Shown: positions 53,334 to 62,407, numbered from the stretch's first letter. The stretch is 64,000 bases of DNA from Streptomyces termitum (GCF_014650175.1 NZ_BMUL01000009.1:1-64000), one strand, 5' to 3'. Notes: generated by a model not told the origin, from the letters alone. Translations and numbers: made by a program.

Positions 53334-54203
53334 TCACTTCTCCCGCCGTGCGATCCGGTCGGCGATCCCCTCGCCGACGATGCCGAAGGCGACGACCGCG
53401 AGGACGATGCACGCGGACGGCGCGAGGGCCGGCAGCATCGCGCCCTGGAGGACGGCCCCCTGGCCTTCGTTGATCATGGCGCCCCAGTCGGCGGTCGGCG
53501 GTTGCACGCCGAAGCCGAGGTAGGACAGGGCGGCCAGGTCCATCAGGGCGTAGCCGAAGTTCATCGCGGACTGGGCGAGGACCGTCGGCGCGATGTTGGG
53601 CAGCAGGTGGCGGACGCAGACCGTCCAGCCGGACCAGCCCTGCACCACGTACGCCTCGATGTACGACCGGGCCTTCTCCTGGCGGGCGATGCCGCGCACC
53701 AGCCGGCCCACGTACGGGGTGTAGGCGACGGACATGGCGACGACGGGGGCGGTCATGCCGGGTCCGGTGACGGCGACCAGCAGGATCGCGAGCATCAGGC
53801 CGGGGACGGAGAAGACCAGGTCCATGGCGCGGGACAGGAGGGTGTCGGCCCAGCCGCCGCGCCAGGCGGCGACCACGCCGACCAGGGTGCCGAGCAGGGT
53901 GGAGACGCCGACCACGAGGAGCGGGCCGAGGAGTCCGGTGCGGGCACCGTGCAGCAGCCGGGACAGGATGTCGCGGCCGGACTGGTCGGTGCCCAGGAGG
54001 TGGTCGCCGGAGGTGCCGACCAGGCTCGCGCCGAGGTCCAGCGCCTCGGGGTCGTAGGGGGCGAGCAGCGGTGCGAGGAGGGCGGCCGGCACGAGCAGGA
54101 CGAGCACCGCGACCGAGGCGGCGAAGAGGGGCCCCTGCCCGAGGAGGCGCAGCCGCCGCAGGCCCGGCCTGCGGTGCGGCACCGTGGTGAGGGTGGTGGT
54201 CAT
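53334..54203 (-). CDS. ABC importer permease (DppC type)
   Basis: 289 residues, ATG in an ATGA overlap. Asp-Gln-Ser-Gly-Arg-Asp (Gly-Thr-Asp-x-x-Gly-Arg-Asp), Ser-Tyr-Leu-Gly-Phe-Gly-Val-Gln-Pro-Pro-x-x-Asp-Trp-Gly and the EAA loop Glu-Ala-Tyr-Val-Val-Gln-Gly-Trp are DppC features. Six spans expected. Confidence 0.92.
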   Translation of the reverse strand: MTTTLTTVPHRRPGLRRLRLLGQGPLFAASVAVLVLLVPAALLAPLLAPYDPEALDLGASLVGTSGDHLLGTDQSGRDILSRLLHGARTGLLGPLLVVGVSTLLGTLVGVVAAWRGGWADTLLSRAMDLVFSVPGLMLAILLVAVTGPGMTAPVVAMSVAYTPYVGRLVRGIARQEKARSYIEAYVVQGWSGWTVCVRHLLPNIAPTVLAQSAMNFGYALMDLAALSYLGFGVQPPTADWGAMINEGQGAVLQGAMLPALAPSACIVLAVVAFGIVGEGIADRIARREK

Positions 54204-55153
54204 GAGGAGCCTTCCCCGGGGGAGAGACGGGGGTCGATGAGCGGGACCAGGAGGTCCACCGCGAGGTTGACGAGGACGAAGGCGGCCACGCTGAGCAGGG
54301 TGACGGCCTGGACCACGGCGAAGTCCTGGGCGGTGACCGACTGCACGAGCAGCGAGCCGAGTCCGGGCACGTCGAAGGCGGTCTCCACGATGGAGGTGCT
54401 GATCAGGAGGCCGGCGAGCATGGTGCCGCCGACGGTGACGACGGGGCCGAGGGCGTTGCGCAGGACGTGCCGGCGGACGACGGTCCGGCCGGGGACGCCC
54501 CGGGCGCGGGCGACCTCGACGTGGTCGCGGCCCAGTTCGTCGAGGACCGCCGAGCGGGTGACCCGGGCGAGCAGTCCCGCGAAGGTGAGGGCGAGCGCGA
54601 GGGCGGGCAGGGTGAGCTGGTGGAGCCGGGCCCCGATGCCCTCGGCGACCCCGCCGCCGGGTCCGGGGAACCAGCCGAGCCGCACGGAGAAGAGGGAGAC
54701 GAGCGCGATCGCGAGGACGAAGGACGGGGTGGCGGTGGCGATGCCGGTGCCGATGAGGACGGTCCGGTCGAGGAGGCCGGGGCGGAGCGCGGCGAGGAGG
54801 CCGGCGCCGACGCCGAGGACGGCGACGAGCAGGGCGGCGTACCCGACGAGCAGCGCGGTGCCGGGCAGCCGGGAGCCGAGCAGGGCGGTGACGTCCTGGT
54901 GGTACTGGGCGGAGCGGCCGAGGTCGCCGGTGAGGACGCCGCCGAGCCACTTGCCGTACTGCGTGACGAGCGGGTCGTCGAGGTGGTGCTCGGCGCGCAG
55001 GGCCGCCACGGTCTCGGGGGTCGCGGGGCGGCCGTGCAGGAGGAAGGTGACCGGGTCGCCGGGGGCGAGGTGGATCGTGCCGAAGACGACGACCGAGGTC
55101 ACGAACAGCACCGCCGCCAGGCCGAGGAGCCGGCCGAGGAGGAAGCGGGTCAT
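54200..55153 (-). CDS. ABC importer permease (DppB type)
   Basis: 317 residues, ATG in an ATGA overlap with the binding-protein stop. N-terminal span, then His-Leu-Ala-Pro-Gly-Asp-Pro; EAA loop Ala-Arg-Ala-Arg-Gly-Val; Val-Glu-Thr-Ala-Phe-Asp-Val-Pro-Gly-Leu-Gly. Standard DppB order. Pairs with the downstream permease. Confidence 0.92.
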   Translation of the reverse strand: MTRFLLGRLLGLAAVLFVTSVVVFGTIHLAPGDPVTFLLHGRPATPETVAALRAEHHLDDPLVTQYGKWLGGVLTGDLGRSAQYHQDVTALLGSRLPGTALLVGYAALLVAVLGVGAGLLAALRPGLLDRTVLIGTGIATATPSFVLAIALVSLFSVRLGWFPGPGGGVAEGIGARLHQLTLPALALALTFAGLLARVTRSAVLDELGRDHVEVARARGVPGRTVVRRHVLRNALGPVVTVGGTMLAGLLISTSIVETAFDVPGLGSLLVQSVTAQDFAVVQAVTLLSVAAFVLVNLAVDLLVPLIDPRLSPGEGSS

Positions 55154-56787
55154 TTCTGTGCCGCCCCGATCGTCGCGGCCCACGGGTAGTAGAGCTGGGC
55201 GATGCCGGTGGGGGCGCCGGTGATCCGCTTGCCGAGGAAGACGGAGTAGGGCGCCTCGTAGACGGGGATGACGGGCAGCTCGCGCAGGGCGATCTCCTGG
55301 ACCTTCGCGGTGAGTTCGGCGCGCTTGGCGGGGTCGTACTCGCTGTTGGCGCGGTCGAAGGCGACGTCGTAGGAGGCGTCGGACCAGTTGCCGTAGTTCC
55401 CGAAGTCGCCGGTGCGCAGGTACTGGTAGAACTCCAGCGGGTCCGGCGTGTTGTCGTAGCCGTTGGTGATGACCAGGTCGAGGCCGTCGCGGGCGTCGGG
55501 GTCGACGAAGATGCTGCTGTACGCGTCGGGGGAGACCGGCTTGAGGACGACGTCCAGGCCGATCTGGCGGCCGGCCGCCTGCACGGCGTTGGCGACGACG
55601 CTGATCTCGGGCGCCATGGAGCTGGTGGCGATGGTGATCCGCCGCCCGCCGGCGCCGGCCTCCTCGATCAGCTTCTTCGCCCCGGCGACGTCCTGGACGG
55701 GCTCGGGCAGGGCGTCGAAGAGGGCGGCGGTCTTCTCGGGGGCCAGCGCCCAGGCGCCGCGCGCGGCGGGGGCCTTGGCGGGCACGCCGACGCCGCCGGC
55801 GGGGGCCTTGACGATGTTCTTCCGGTCGAGCGCCATGGACAGGGCCCGGCGGACCCGCAGGTCGCCGAGGGGGCCCTTGAAGTCGAGGACGGCGAGGTCG
55901 GCGGCGGCGGTGTTGGGGCCGAAGAGGAGGGAGCCCTTGCCACTGCCGCGGAGCTGCGCGAAGGAGGAGGACGGCACCAGGTAGCCGCCGTCGGCGGCGC
56001 CGGAGAGGAAGGCGTTGGCGCGGGCGGCGGGGTCCTCGACGAAGGTGAACTTCACGGACCGCGCCTTGGGGGCGAGCTTTTGGTCCCAGTAGCGGGGGTT
56101 GGCCTTGAGGGTGATGCTGTCGCCCTGGGCCCACTTCTCCAGGGAGAAGGGGCCGGTGCAGTCCAGCGCGCCCTTGGGGGTGCCGTAGTCCTTGCCCTCC
56201 CGCTTCAGGGAGGCGGCGCTGACGACGGTGCCGGGGGAGGCGGCGAGCAGTTCGTGGAAGAGGGCGTCGGGCTTGCCGAGCCGGATCGTGACCTCCAGCG
56301 GGCCGGTCTTGGCGATCGACTCGACGGTCTTGAAGGCCGAGCCCCAGGGGGAGCCGGTGGCGGGGTCCATCTGCCGCTTCAGGGAGGCGACGACGTCGTC
56401 GGCGGTCATGGTGCCGCCGTCGTGGAAGGTGACGCCGGACCGCAGGGTGTAGACGAAGGTGCGCGGGTCGGGCTGCTTCCAGGAGGTGGCGAGGCCGGGC
56501 TCGATCCTGAGGTCGGGGGTGACCCTCAGGAGCTGCTCGCAGACGTTGGCGAGGACGGTGTTGGGCGGGTAGTCGTACGCGAGGGCGTAGTCGAGGGTGT
56601 ACGGCTCGGCGTACAGGGACCAGGTGAAGGAGTCCAGGGGTCCCTGGGCGGGCGGCGAGGTCGGGGTGACCTCGTAGCCCGCGCCGCCGCCGGTGCCGGC
56701 GCGGGGCTGGGTGGCCCCGGAGCAGGCGGCGAGGGATGCCGCGAGGGCGGCGGTACAGGCGAACGTGATGAATCTGGGCATGCGCAT
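55150..56787 (-). CDS. ABC importer substrate-binding lipoprotein (family 5)
   Basis: 545 residues from ATG 56787; ATG 56781 is an alternative. Lipobox Leu-Ala-Ala-Cys. SBP_bac_5 features: Ser-Leu-Tyr-Ala-Glu-Pro-Tyr-Thr-Leu-Asp, Val-Tyr-Thr-Leu-Arg-Ser-Gly-Val-Thr-Phe-His-Asp-Gly, Arg-Arg-Ala-Leu-Ser-Met-Ala-Leu-Asp-Arg. It is divergent from a LacI regulator with two operators between. LacI control of a family-5 binding protein hints at an oligosaccharide rather than peptide cargo. Confidence 0.92.
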   Translation of the reverse strand: MRMPRFITFACTAALAASLAACSGATQPRAGTGGGAGYEVTPTSPPAQGPLDSFTWSLYAEPYTLDYALAYDYPPNTVLANVCEQLLRVTPDLRIEPGLATSWKQPDPRTFVYTLRSGVTFHDGGTMTADDVVASLKRQMDPATGSPWGSAFKTVESIAKTGPLEVTIRLGKPDALFHELLAASPGTVVSAASLKREGKDYGTPKGALDCTGPFSLEKWAQGDSITLKANPRYWDQKLAPKARSVKFTFVEDPAARANAFLSGAADGGYLVPSSSFAQLRGSGKGSLLFGPNTAAADLAVLDFKGPLGDLRVRRALSMALDRKNIVKAPAGGVGVPAKAPAARGAWALAPEKTAALFDALPEPVQDVAGAKKLIEEAGAGGRRITIATSSMAPEISVVANAVQAAGRQIGLDVVLKPVSPDAYSSIFVDPDARDGLDLVITNGYDNTPDPLEFYQYLRTGDFGNYGNWSDASYDVAFDRANSEYDPAKRAELTAKVQEIALRELPVIPVYEAPYSVFLGKRITGAPTGIAQLYYPWAATIGAAQK

Positions 56788-56845
56788 GCAGACCCACCCC
56801 TTTACGGGTGTCGTGACGGGCGCTGGGGGATGGAGCGAGTATTGA

Positions 56846-56899
56846 TGCGGGAACGTTCCCGCACAAGGGTTGGGAGAACTTTGCGGGAACGGTTTCGCA
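56846..56899. promoter_or_regulatory. two LacI-type operators
   Basis: Site 1 at 56846-56863 is a perfect 18-bp palindrome TGCGGGAACGTTCCCGCA with the central CG typical of LacI-family sites. Site 2 at 56882-56899 is a degenerate copy (TGCGGGAACGGTTTCGCA), 36 bp away centre to centre. Both lie between the divergent binding-protein and LacI genes. Confidence 0.9.
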
Positions 56900-56928
56900 C
56901 AGGTGGGAGGGGTGGCAGCATCCCTCCC

Positions 56929-58047
56929 ATGAGCGAAGCTTCAGAGCATGGCGGAGCGGCCCGGGGGCGCACCGGACCCGCGCCCGGGCACACGTACGTC
57001 CCCGGGCGCGGCGGACCGCCCGCCCGGCCCGCGCCGCCCGCCCCGCGGGTCCGCCTCGTCGACGTCGCCCGCGAGGCCGGCCTCTCCAAGACCACCGTCT
57101 CGGCGGCCCTGAACGGCACCGGCCGGCTCTCCCCCGAGGTCCGGGAGAAGGCCCGCGAGACCGCCCGCCGCATGGGCTACCGGCCCAACGCCACCGCGCG
57201 CCAGCTGCGCGCGGGACGGGCCCGGCTGATCGGCTACGTCGTCGGGGAGCTGGCCGACACCCCCTGGACCTTCCTGGAGTCGCCGTACTTCGCCCGGCTC
57301 ACCGGGGCCACCGCCGCCACCGCGCTCGCCCGCGGCTACGCGGTGGTGCTGCTGCCCGCCGGATCGCTCCAGAGCGAGTGGGCGGCACTGCCCCTCGACG
57401 CCGTGGTCGTCGCCGACCCGGTCGCCGACGACCGGATCGTCGAGGACCTGCTCGCGGCCCGCATCCCGGTCTTCAGCGACCGGTCCGTGGAGGGCCGGGA
57501 GGGCGCCCACTGGGTGGACGTCGACGCGGCCGACGCCGTCGGCCGGACCCTGGACCACTTCCACGCCCAGGGCGCCCGCGGGCCCGTCGTCGTCCTCCCC
57601 GACAGCACCACCCGCTTCCACCGCGAGGTGACGGCGGCGCACCGCGCGTGGTGCGCCGCGCACGGGGTGCCGGAGCGGGCGGTACGGGTCCCGGAGGCCG
57701 GAAACGGGCCGGTGATCCGGGCCGTGGAGACCGCCCTGACCGGCGGACCGGACCGCCCCGACGCCCTGTTCGTGGTCGCCGAGGCCAGCCCGCCGCTCGT
57801 GCTCGAAGCGGCCCGCCGCACCGGCTACCACGTCCCCGGCGACCTCCTCCTCGCCTGCGTCAGCGAGGACGAGACCGCCGTGCACACCGCGCCGCCGGTG
57901 ACGACCCTGAGCCTGCGCCCCGACGCGGTCGCCGAGGCGGGCGTCGCCCACCTCGTCGCCGTGCTCGAACAGGGCGAGCGGGAGACCGCCGGGGCGCTCG
58001 TCCCGGTCCGGCTCGACGTCCGGGCGTCGTCGGTACGGTCCCCGTAG
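56929..58047 (+). CDS. LacI-family regulator
   Basis: 372 residues from ATG 56929. After an unusual ~40-residue Pro/Gly/Arg-rich leader, HTH Arg-Leu-Val-Asp-Val-Ala-Arg-Glu-Ala-Gly-Leu-Ser-Lys-Thr-Thr-Val-Ser, hinge helix Ala-Arg-Gln-Leu-Arg-Ala-Gly-Arg, and a periplasmic-binding-like effector domain. Divergent from a complete ABC importer with two LacI-type operators in the gap, so it almost certainly represses that operon and itself. Confidence 0.92.
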   Translation: MSEASEHGGAARGRTGPAPGHTYVPGRGGPPARPAPPAPRVRLVDVAREAGLSKTTVSAALNGTGRLSPEVREKARETARRMGYRPNATARQLRAGRARLIGYVVGELADTPWTFLESPYFARLTGATAATALARGYAVVLLPAGSLQSEWAALPLDAVVVADPVADDRIVEDLLAARIPVFSDRSVEGREGAHWVDVDAADAVGRTLDHFHAQGARGPVVVLPDSTTRFHREVTAAHRAWCAAHGVPERAVRVPEAGNGPVIRAVETALTGGPDRPDALFVVAEASPPLVLEAARRTGYHVPGDLLLACVSEDETAVHTAPPVTTLSLRPDAVAEAGVAHLVAVLEQGERETAGALVPVRLDVRASSVRSP

Positions 58048-58193
58048 GAGCCGTACCGGCGGCGGCGCGGCCCCTGCGGGGAGCCGTACGGACGAAGGCG
58101 CGGCCCCTGGGGGAGCCGTACCGGCGGCGCGGTTCCCGGGGGAGCGGTTCCGGCGGTGGCGCGGCCCCTTGGGGGAGCCGTACCGGTGCGGCC
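58048..58193. repeat. degenerate tandem repeat, ~32-37 bp unit
   Basis: About four to five copies of a GGAGCCGTACCGGCGGCGGCGC / GGCCCC-type unit fill the gap between the converging LacI and amidohydrolase genes, with alternating intact and decayed copies. No open frame inside. Confidence 0.7.
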
Positions 58194-58195
58194 GG

Positions 58196-59830
58196 TCAGT
58201 CGCCGTGGACCAGCCGGCCGCCGACGTACGTCCGCTCCACCCGCGCCTCGGCGATCTCCTCCGGCGGCGCGGCCAGCACGTCCCGGTCGAGCACGACCAG
58301 GTCGGCGAGGTGGCCGGGGAGCAGGCTGCCCGCGTCGTCGTGGCCGTTCACGTGCGCCGACCCGGCGGTGTAGGCGGTGAGGGCGGAGAGCAGGTCGATG
58401 CGCTCCTCCGGGTAGAAGACCTTCTCGTCCGGGGAGGCCGGGTCGCGCCGGTTCACGGCCACGTGGATCCCTTCGAGCGGGTCCGGGCTGGAGACCGGCC
58501 AGTCGCTGCCCGCCGCCAGGGTCGCCCCGGACCGCAGCAGCGAGCCGAACGGGTACTGCCAGGCGGCCCGCTCCGCCCCCAGGAAGGGGATCGTCAGCTC
58601 GTCCATCTGCGGCTCGTGCGCCGCCCACAGCGGCTGGATGTTGGCGATGGCGCCGAGCGCGGCGAAGCGCGCCACGTCGTCGGGGTGCACCACCTGGAGG
58701 TGGGCGAGGTGGTGGCGGTTGCCCCGCCGCCCGTTGGCGGCGACGGCCGCCTCGACCGCGTCCAGCGCCTCCCGCACGGCCCGGTCGCCGAGCGCGTGGA
58801 AGTGCACCTGGAAGTCGAGCGCGTCCAGCGCGGCGACGTGGCCGCGCAGCGCCTCGGGGTCGACGAAGCTGAGCCCGGAGTTGCCGGTCGCGCAGCCGCA
58901 GCCGTCGAGGTAGGGGGTGGTCATCGCGGCGGTGAAGTTCTCCGCGATCCCGTCCTGCATGATCTTCACCGAGCCGGCCCGGAACCGTCCCGAGGCCAAC
59001 TCCTCGCGCCGGGCGACCAGTTCGGGGATCTGTTCGGCGCCCCGCTCCCGGTCCCACCACAGCGCGCCGGTCACCCGGGCGGTCAGCGAACCGTCCTTCG
59101 CCGCCGTCAGGTACGCGTCGGACGGGTCGTTCATGCCGTTGAAGGAGCCGAGCAGGGCGTCCTGCCAGCCGGTGATGCCCAGCGAGTGCAGCAGCCGCTG
59201 CGCCCGCAGCAGTCCCGCGAGCCGGCCCTCCGCCGTGCTCGCCGGCACCAGCCGCGAGACCAGACCGGTCGCGCCCTCCTGGAGCATGCCGCTCGGCGTG
59301 CCGTCCGCCTCCCGCTCGATCCGCCCGTCCGCCGGGTCCGGCGTGGCGGCGGTCAGCCCGGCCAGCTCCAGCGCCCGGGTGTTCGCCCAGGCGCCGTGGT
59401 GGTCGCGGTTGGACAGCAGCACCGGCCGGTCCGGCACCACCGAGTCCAACAGCCGGCGGGTCGGCAGACCGCCCTCGAAGCTCTCCATCGACCAGCCGCC
59501 GCCGGTGATCCACTCCCGCTCGGGGTGGGCCTCGGCGTACTCCCGGATCCGCTCCAGGTACGCGGCGACGTCGACGCTCTCGGTGAGGTCGCACTCGGCC
59601 AACTCGCTGCCTCCGCCCACCGCGTGGACGTGCGCGTCCTGGAAGCCGGGCAGCAGCAGCTTCCCCGTCAGGTCCACCACCTCGGTGCCCGGCCCGATCA
59701 GCTCGCGCACCTCGTCGTGGCCGACAGCCGTGATCCGCTCGCCGGTCACGGCGAGCGAGGTGGCCCGGCTCCGCGCCGGATCCAGGGTGAGGACGGGGCC
59801 TCGGGTGAAGACGAGATCGGCCTGGGGCAT
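58196..59830 (-). CDS. amidohydrolase family 3 (YtcJ-like)
   Basis: 544 residues from ATG 59830. Leu-Pro-Gly-Phe-Gln-Asp-Ala-His-Val-His is the metal-site opening; His-Phe-His-Ala-Leu-Gly-Asp and His-Leu-Ala-His-Leu supply further ligands, and Ala-Gly-Ser-Asp-Trp-Pro-Val is the late Asp block. YtcJ-type enzymes hydrolyse amide bonds of small N-acyl molecules; the substrate is not set. Divergent from a TetR gene around a palindrome that recurs before the downstream oxidase. Confidence 0.9.
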   Translation of the reverse strand: MPQADLVFTRGPVLTLDPARSRATSLAVTGERITAVGHDEVRELIGPGTEVVDLTGKLLLPGFQDAHVHAVGGGSELAECDLTESVDVAAYLERIREYAEAHPEREWITGGGWSMESFEGGLPTRRLLDSVVPDRPVLLSNRDHHGAWANTRALELAGLTAATPDPADGRIEREADGTPSGMLQEGATGLVSRLVPASTAEGRLAGLLRAQRLLHSLGITGWQDALLGSFNGMNDPSDAYLTAAKDGSLTARVTGALWWDRERGAEQIPELVARREELASGRFRAGSVKIMQDGIAENFTAAMTTPYLDGCGCATGNSGLSFVDPEALRGHVAALDALDFQVHFHALGDRAVREALDAVEAAVAANGRRGNRHHLAHLQVVHPDDVARFAALGAIANIQPLWAAHEPQMDELTIPFLGAERAAWQYPFGSLLRSGATLAAGSDWPVSSPDPLEGIHVAVNRRDPASPDEKVFYPEERIDLLSALTAYTAGSAHVNGHDDAGSLLPGHLADLVVLDRDVLAAPPEEIAEARVERTYVGGRLVHGD

Positions 59831-59965
59831 GCGGGCGGCTCCCTTGCGTGCGGACGCGCCGGACGGGCGCGGGGCGGACGGGACCGTCACGGGCCGCGGC
59901 CCGCCGGAGCGGTGCCGGCGCCGGGCTCCGGACGTCGGCGCCATGGAAGCCCGCGGGCCGTTTAC

Positions 59966-59984
59966 ACGTCAATGGTGTTGACGT
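59966..59984. promoter_or_regulatory. TetR operator, copy 1
   Basis: ACGTCAATGGTGTTGACGT: perfect 7-bp arms ACGTCAA/TTGACGT around TGGTG, 13 bp in front of the TetR ATG and in the divergent amidohydrolase promoter region. Core GTCAATGGTGTTGAC is shared, inverted, with 62543-62557. Confidence 0.85.
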
Positions 59985-59996
59985 AAGGTCCCGGCC

Positions 59997-60704
59997 ATGT
60001 CCGCACGCGTCGTACCCGAAGACGGCAGGCGGCGGCGCCGGCCGACCAAGCAGGGCGCCGTCCTCTCCGAACGGCTCATCGTCGACACCGCGCTGCGCCT
60101 GGTCGGCGAGCACGGTGCCGACGCCCTCTCCGTACGGCGCCTCGGCGCGGCCCTCGGCGCCGATCCCAGCGCCCTCTACCGCTACTTCCGCAACACCGAC
60201 GCCCTCCTCCTGGCGCTCGCCGACGAGCTCATCGGCCGCGCCCAGGACGGCTGGCGGGCCACCGGCGAGTGGCGGGCCGACCTGCGCGCCATGGGGCTGC
60301 GCATCCACGGCTCCTACCTGTCGCAGCCGCAGGCCGCGCTGCTCGCCGCCCACCGCACCACCGGCCGGCCGCACGAGACGCGGGCCGTCGAGACCATCCT
60401 CGGCATCCTCCGGGACGGCGGCTTCCCCGACCCGCTCGCGGTCCGGATCTACCACGCCTTCGTCGACCAGGCCCTCGCCTTCGCCGCCCAGGACGCGGCG
60501 GCGGCCGCCCTGCCCCCGGCGGCGGCCGAGGCGGACACCGAGGTCTGGCGCGAGGTCTACGGCCGCCTCCCGGCGGACAGCCACCCGCACGTCGCCGCGA
60601 CCTTCCCGCTCCTCGCGGCCGACATGCGCGACAGCGGCTACCCCTTCGCGCTGGAGCTGATGCTGGCGGCGGTGGCGGCCCTGCACCCGGACGCGCGCGG
60701 CTGA
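59997..60704 (+). CDS. TetR/AcrR-family regulator
   Basis: 235 residues, ATG at 59997. N-terminal HTH after a basic leader: Ile-Val-Asp-Thr-Ala-Leu-Arg-Leu-Val, Leu-Ser-Val-Arg-Arg-Leu-Gly-Ala-Ala-Leu-Gly, Ala-Leu-Tyr-Arg-Tyr-Phe-Arg-Asn. Ligand-binding helices follow. The operator 13 bp upstream implies autoregulation; identical core sequence in front of the oxidase gene at 62642 implies control of that gene too. Confidence 0.92.
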   Translation: MSARVVPEDGRRRRRPTKQGAVLSERLIVDTALRLVGEHGADALSVRRLGAALGADPSALYRYFRNTDALLLALADELIGRAQDGWRATGEWRADLRAMGLRIHGSYLSQPQAALLAAHRTTGRPHETRAVETILGILRDGGFPDPLAVRIYHAFVDQALAFAAQDAAAAALPPAAAEADTEVWREVYGRLPADSHPHVAATFPLLAADMRDSGYPFALELMLAAVAALHPDARG

Positions 60705-60732
60705 CGCGCGGCCCGCCCGCCGCCGCACGGCC

Positions 60733-61050
60733 CGCGCGGGCGGCGTCCTGACCGAAGCCTTCGGCCGGCCCACCGCCTTCCTGGTCAACCTGCCCATCGG
60801 CGCGGCCCTGCTGCTGGTCGGCCTGCGCTCCCTCGACGAGTCCCGCGACCCCGCCAACCCCGCCCCCGCCGTCCCGGGCACCGTCCTGTCCGCCCTGACC
60901 CTGTCCCCGCTGACCGGGGCCGTCCCCCTGGCCGCCGCCGTCCTCACCGGCCTGTGGCTGACGCGATCCGCCGGAGCCCCGCCGCACCCCGCCGAACCGG
61001 TCACCGGGAAGCCCGCGAACGGCTCCCGGCGGACCGCGAGCACCCCATGA
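60733..61050 (+). pseudogene. remnant of an MFS (DHA2) exporter
   Basis: No start codon of its own, but codons from about 60733 to a TGA at 61048-61050 read Gly-Gly-Val-Leu-Thr-Glu-Ala-Phe-Gly-Arg-Pro, Phe-Leu-Val-Asn-Leu-Pro-Ile-Gly-Ala-Ala, Leu-Asp-Glu-Ser-Arg-Asp-Pro: the span 5-6 region of EmrB/QacA proteins, then a jump to a final hydrophobic segment. About 80% of the gene is missing. A TetR-MFS-Vgb resistance arrangement may once have existed here. Confidence 0.75.
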
Positions 61051-61108
61051 TCCTTGCCTGGTACAAGATGTGACCCACCCTCACCGCGCACGATCCGAAG
61101 GAGACCCC

Positions 61109-62011
61109 TTGACCCCCCAGACCTCCGGCACCCCCGCGACCGTCGAGGAGCACCCGGTGGCCGACGGCGCGGCCGGACCCTACGCCCTCACCACGGGCCC
61201 GGACGGCGCCCTGTGGTTCACCCTCGTCCACGGCGGCCGGATCGGCCGGCTCGTCCCCGGCGGGCGGCCGACCGAGCACCGGCTCGACCCCGGCTGCGGG
61301 CCGACCGTGATCACCACCGGACCGGACGGCGCCCTGTGGTTCACCGAGTACCGGGCGGACCGGATCGGCCGGATCACCACCGACGGCACCGTCACCGAGT
61401 TCGGCCTGCCCGGCTCCGGCCGGGGGCCGTTCGGCATCGCGGCCGGACCCGACGGCGCGCTGTGGTTCACCGAGACCGCCGCCGGCCGGATCGGCCGGAT
61501 CACCACCGGCGGCGACGTCACCGAGTTCCCACTGCCCGTCGAGGGCGCGTTCCCGTCCGCGATCACCGCGGGCCACGACGGCGGCCTGTGGTTCACCCTC
61601 AACCAGGCCGACGCCGTCGGCCGGATCGACCCGTCCGGCACGGTCGTCCTCCACCCCCTGCCGACCAAGGGCGCGGCGCCGGTGGGGATCGCCACGGCCC
61701 CCGACGGCGCCCTGTGGTTCACCGAGATCGGCGCCGGCCAGATCGGCCGCGTCACCCCCGACGGGCACGTCACCGAGTTCCCGCTGCCCGACCGCGCCGC
61801 CCGGCCGCACGCCGTCACCGTCACCGCCGACGGCACCGCCTGGTTCACCGAATGGGCGGGCAACCGGGTCGGCGCGCTCACCCCCGACGGCCGTATCACC
61901 ACCCACGACCTGCCCACCCCCGGCTCCGAACCGCACGGCATCACCACCGGCCCCGACGGCGCCCTGTGGACCGCCCTGGAGACCGGCGCACTCGCCCGCA
62001 TCACCCCCTGA
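61109..62011 (+). CDS. vgb: virginiamycin B lyase (streptogramin B lyase)
   Basis: 300 residues from TTG 61109 with AAGGAG 8 bases upstream. Seven beta-propeller blades with repeated Gly-Pro-Asp-Gly-Ala-Leu-Trp-Phe-Thr-Glu. Positions corresponding to Vgb catalytic residues His228, Glu268, His270 and Glu284 are all kept here as His234, Glu274, His276 and Glu291. Vgb linearises type B streptogramins by C-O lyase action without water. Length equals characterised enzymes. Close relatives occur in streptomycetes that do not make streptogramins, so activity on the antibiotic needs assay. Confidence 0.9.
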   Translation: MTPQTSGTPATVEEHPVADGAAGPYALTTGPDGALWFTLVHGGRIGRLVPGGRPTEHRLDPGCGPTVITTGPDGALWFTEYRADRIGRITTDGTVTEFGLPGSGRGPFGIAAGPDGALWFTETAAGRIGRITTGGDVTEFPLPVEGAFPSAITAGHDGGLWFTLNQADAVGRIDPSGTVVLHPLPTKGAAPVGIATAPDGALWFTEIGAGQIGRVTPDGHVTEFPLPDRAARPHAVTVTADGTAWFTEWAGNRVGALTPDGRITTHDLPTPGSEPHGITTGPDGALWTALETGALARITP

Positions 62012-62059
62012 CCCTCCCTCACCTCTCCTCAACGGCTTTCTGACGAAAGGAGGTTCCTC

Positions 62060-62407
62060 GTGACATACGCACTCGTCGTCTTCGAGACGGACGCGTCGCG
62101 CCGTCTGATCCGGGCCGACCGGGCCGCGTACCGCAAGGAGTACGAGGGCTGGATCGGCGCTCTTGCCGGGGCCGGGAAGCTGGTCGGGGGCGACGCGCTG
62201 GAGACCGGGCGGACGGCCCCGGCGACGGTGCGGGCCGGGGCGGACGGGACGCGGACGGTCGTGGAGGGTCCCGTGCACGCGGGGGAGGAGACGCTCGGCG
62301 GCTGGTTCCTGGTGGAGGTCGCCGACCGTGAGGAGGCCCTCGCGCCGGCCGCGAGCCTGCCCACCCCGGAGACCGTCGAGGTCCGCCCGGTCCTCGAATC
62401 CGCCTGA
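62060..62407 (+). CDS. YCII-family protein
   Basis: 115 residues, GTG start with a consensus AAAGGAGG ribosome site. Ferredoxin-like alpha/beta fold: Tyr-Ala-Leu-Val-Val-Phe-Glu, Gly-Gly-Asp-Ala-Leu, Gly-Gly-Trp-Phe-Leu-Val-Glu-Val. YCII/DGPF-domain proteins are small dimers of uncertain role, sometimes linked to ECF sigma factors. No ECF sigma gene is adjacent here. Confidence 0.87.
   Translation: MTYALVVFETDASRRLIRADRAAYRKEYEGWIGALAGAGKLVGGDALETGRTAPATVRAGADGTRTVVEGPVHAGEETLGGWFLVEVADREEALAPAASLPTPETVEVRPVLESA

Noticed and set aside
57825..61091. 1088-codon minus-strand frame across LacI, amidohydrolase, TetR and MFS remnant
   Set aside because: Spans several opposing genes and has no domain; shadow only.
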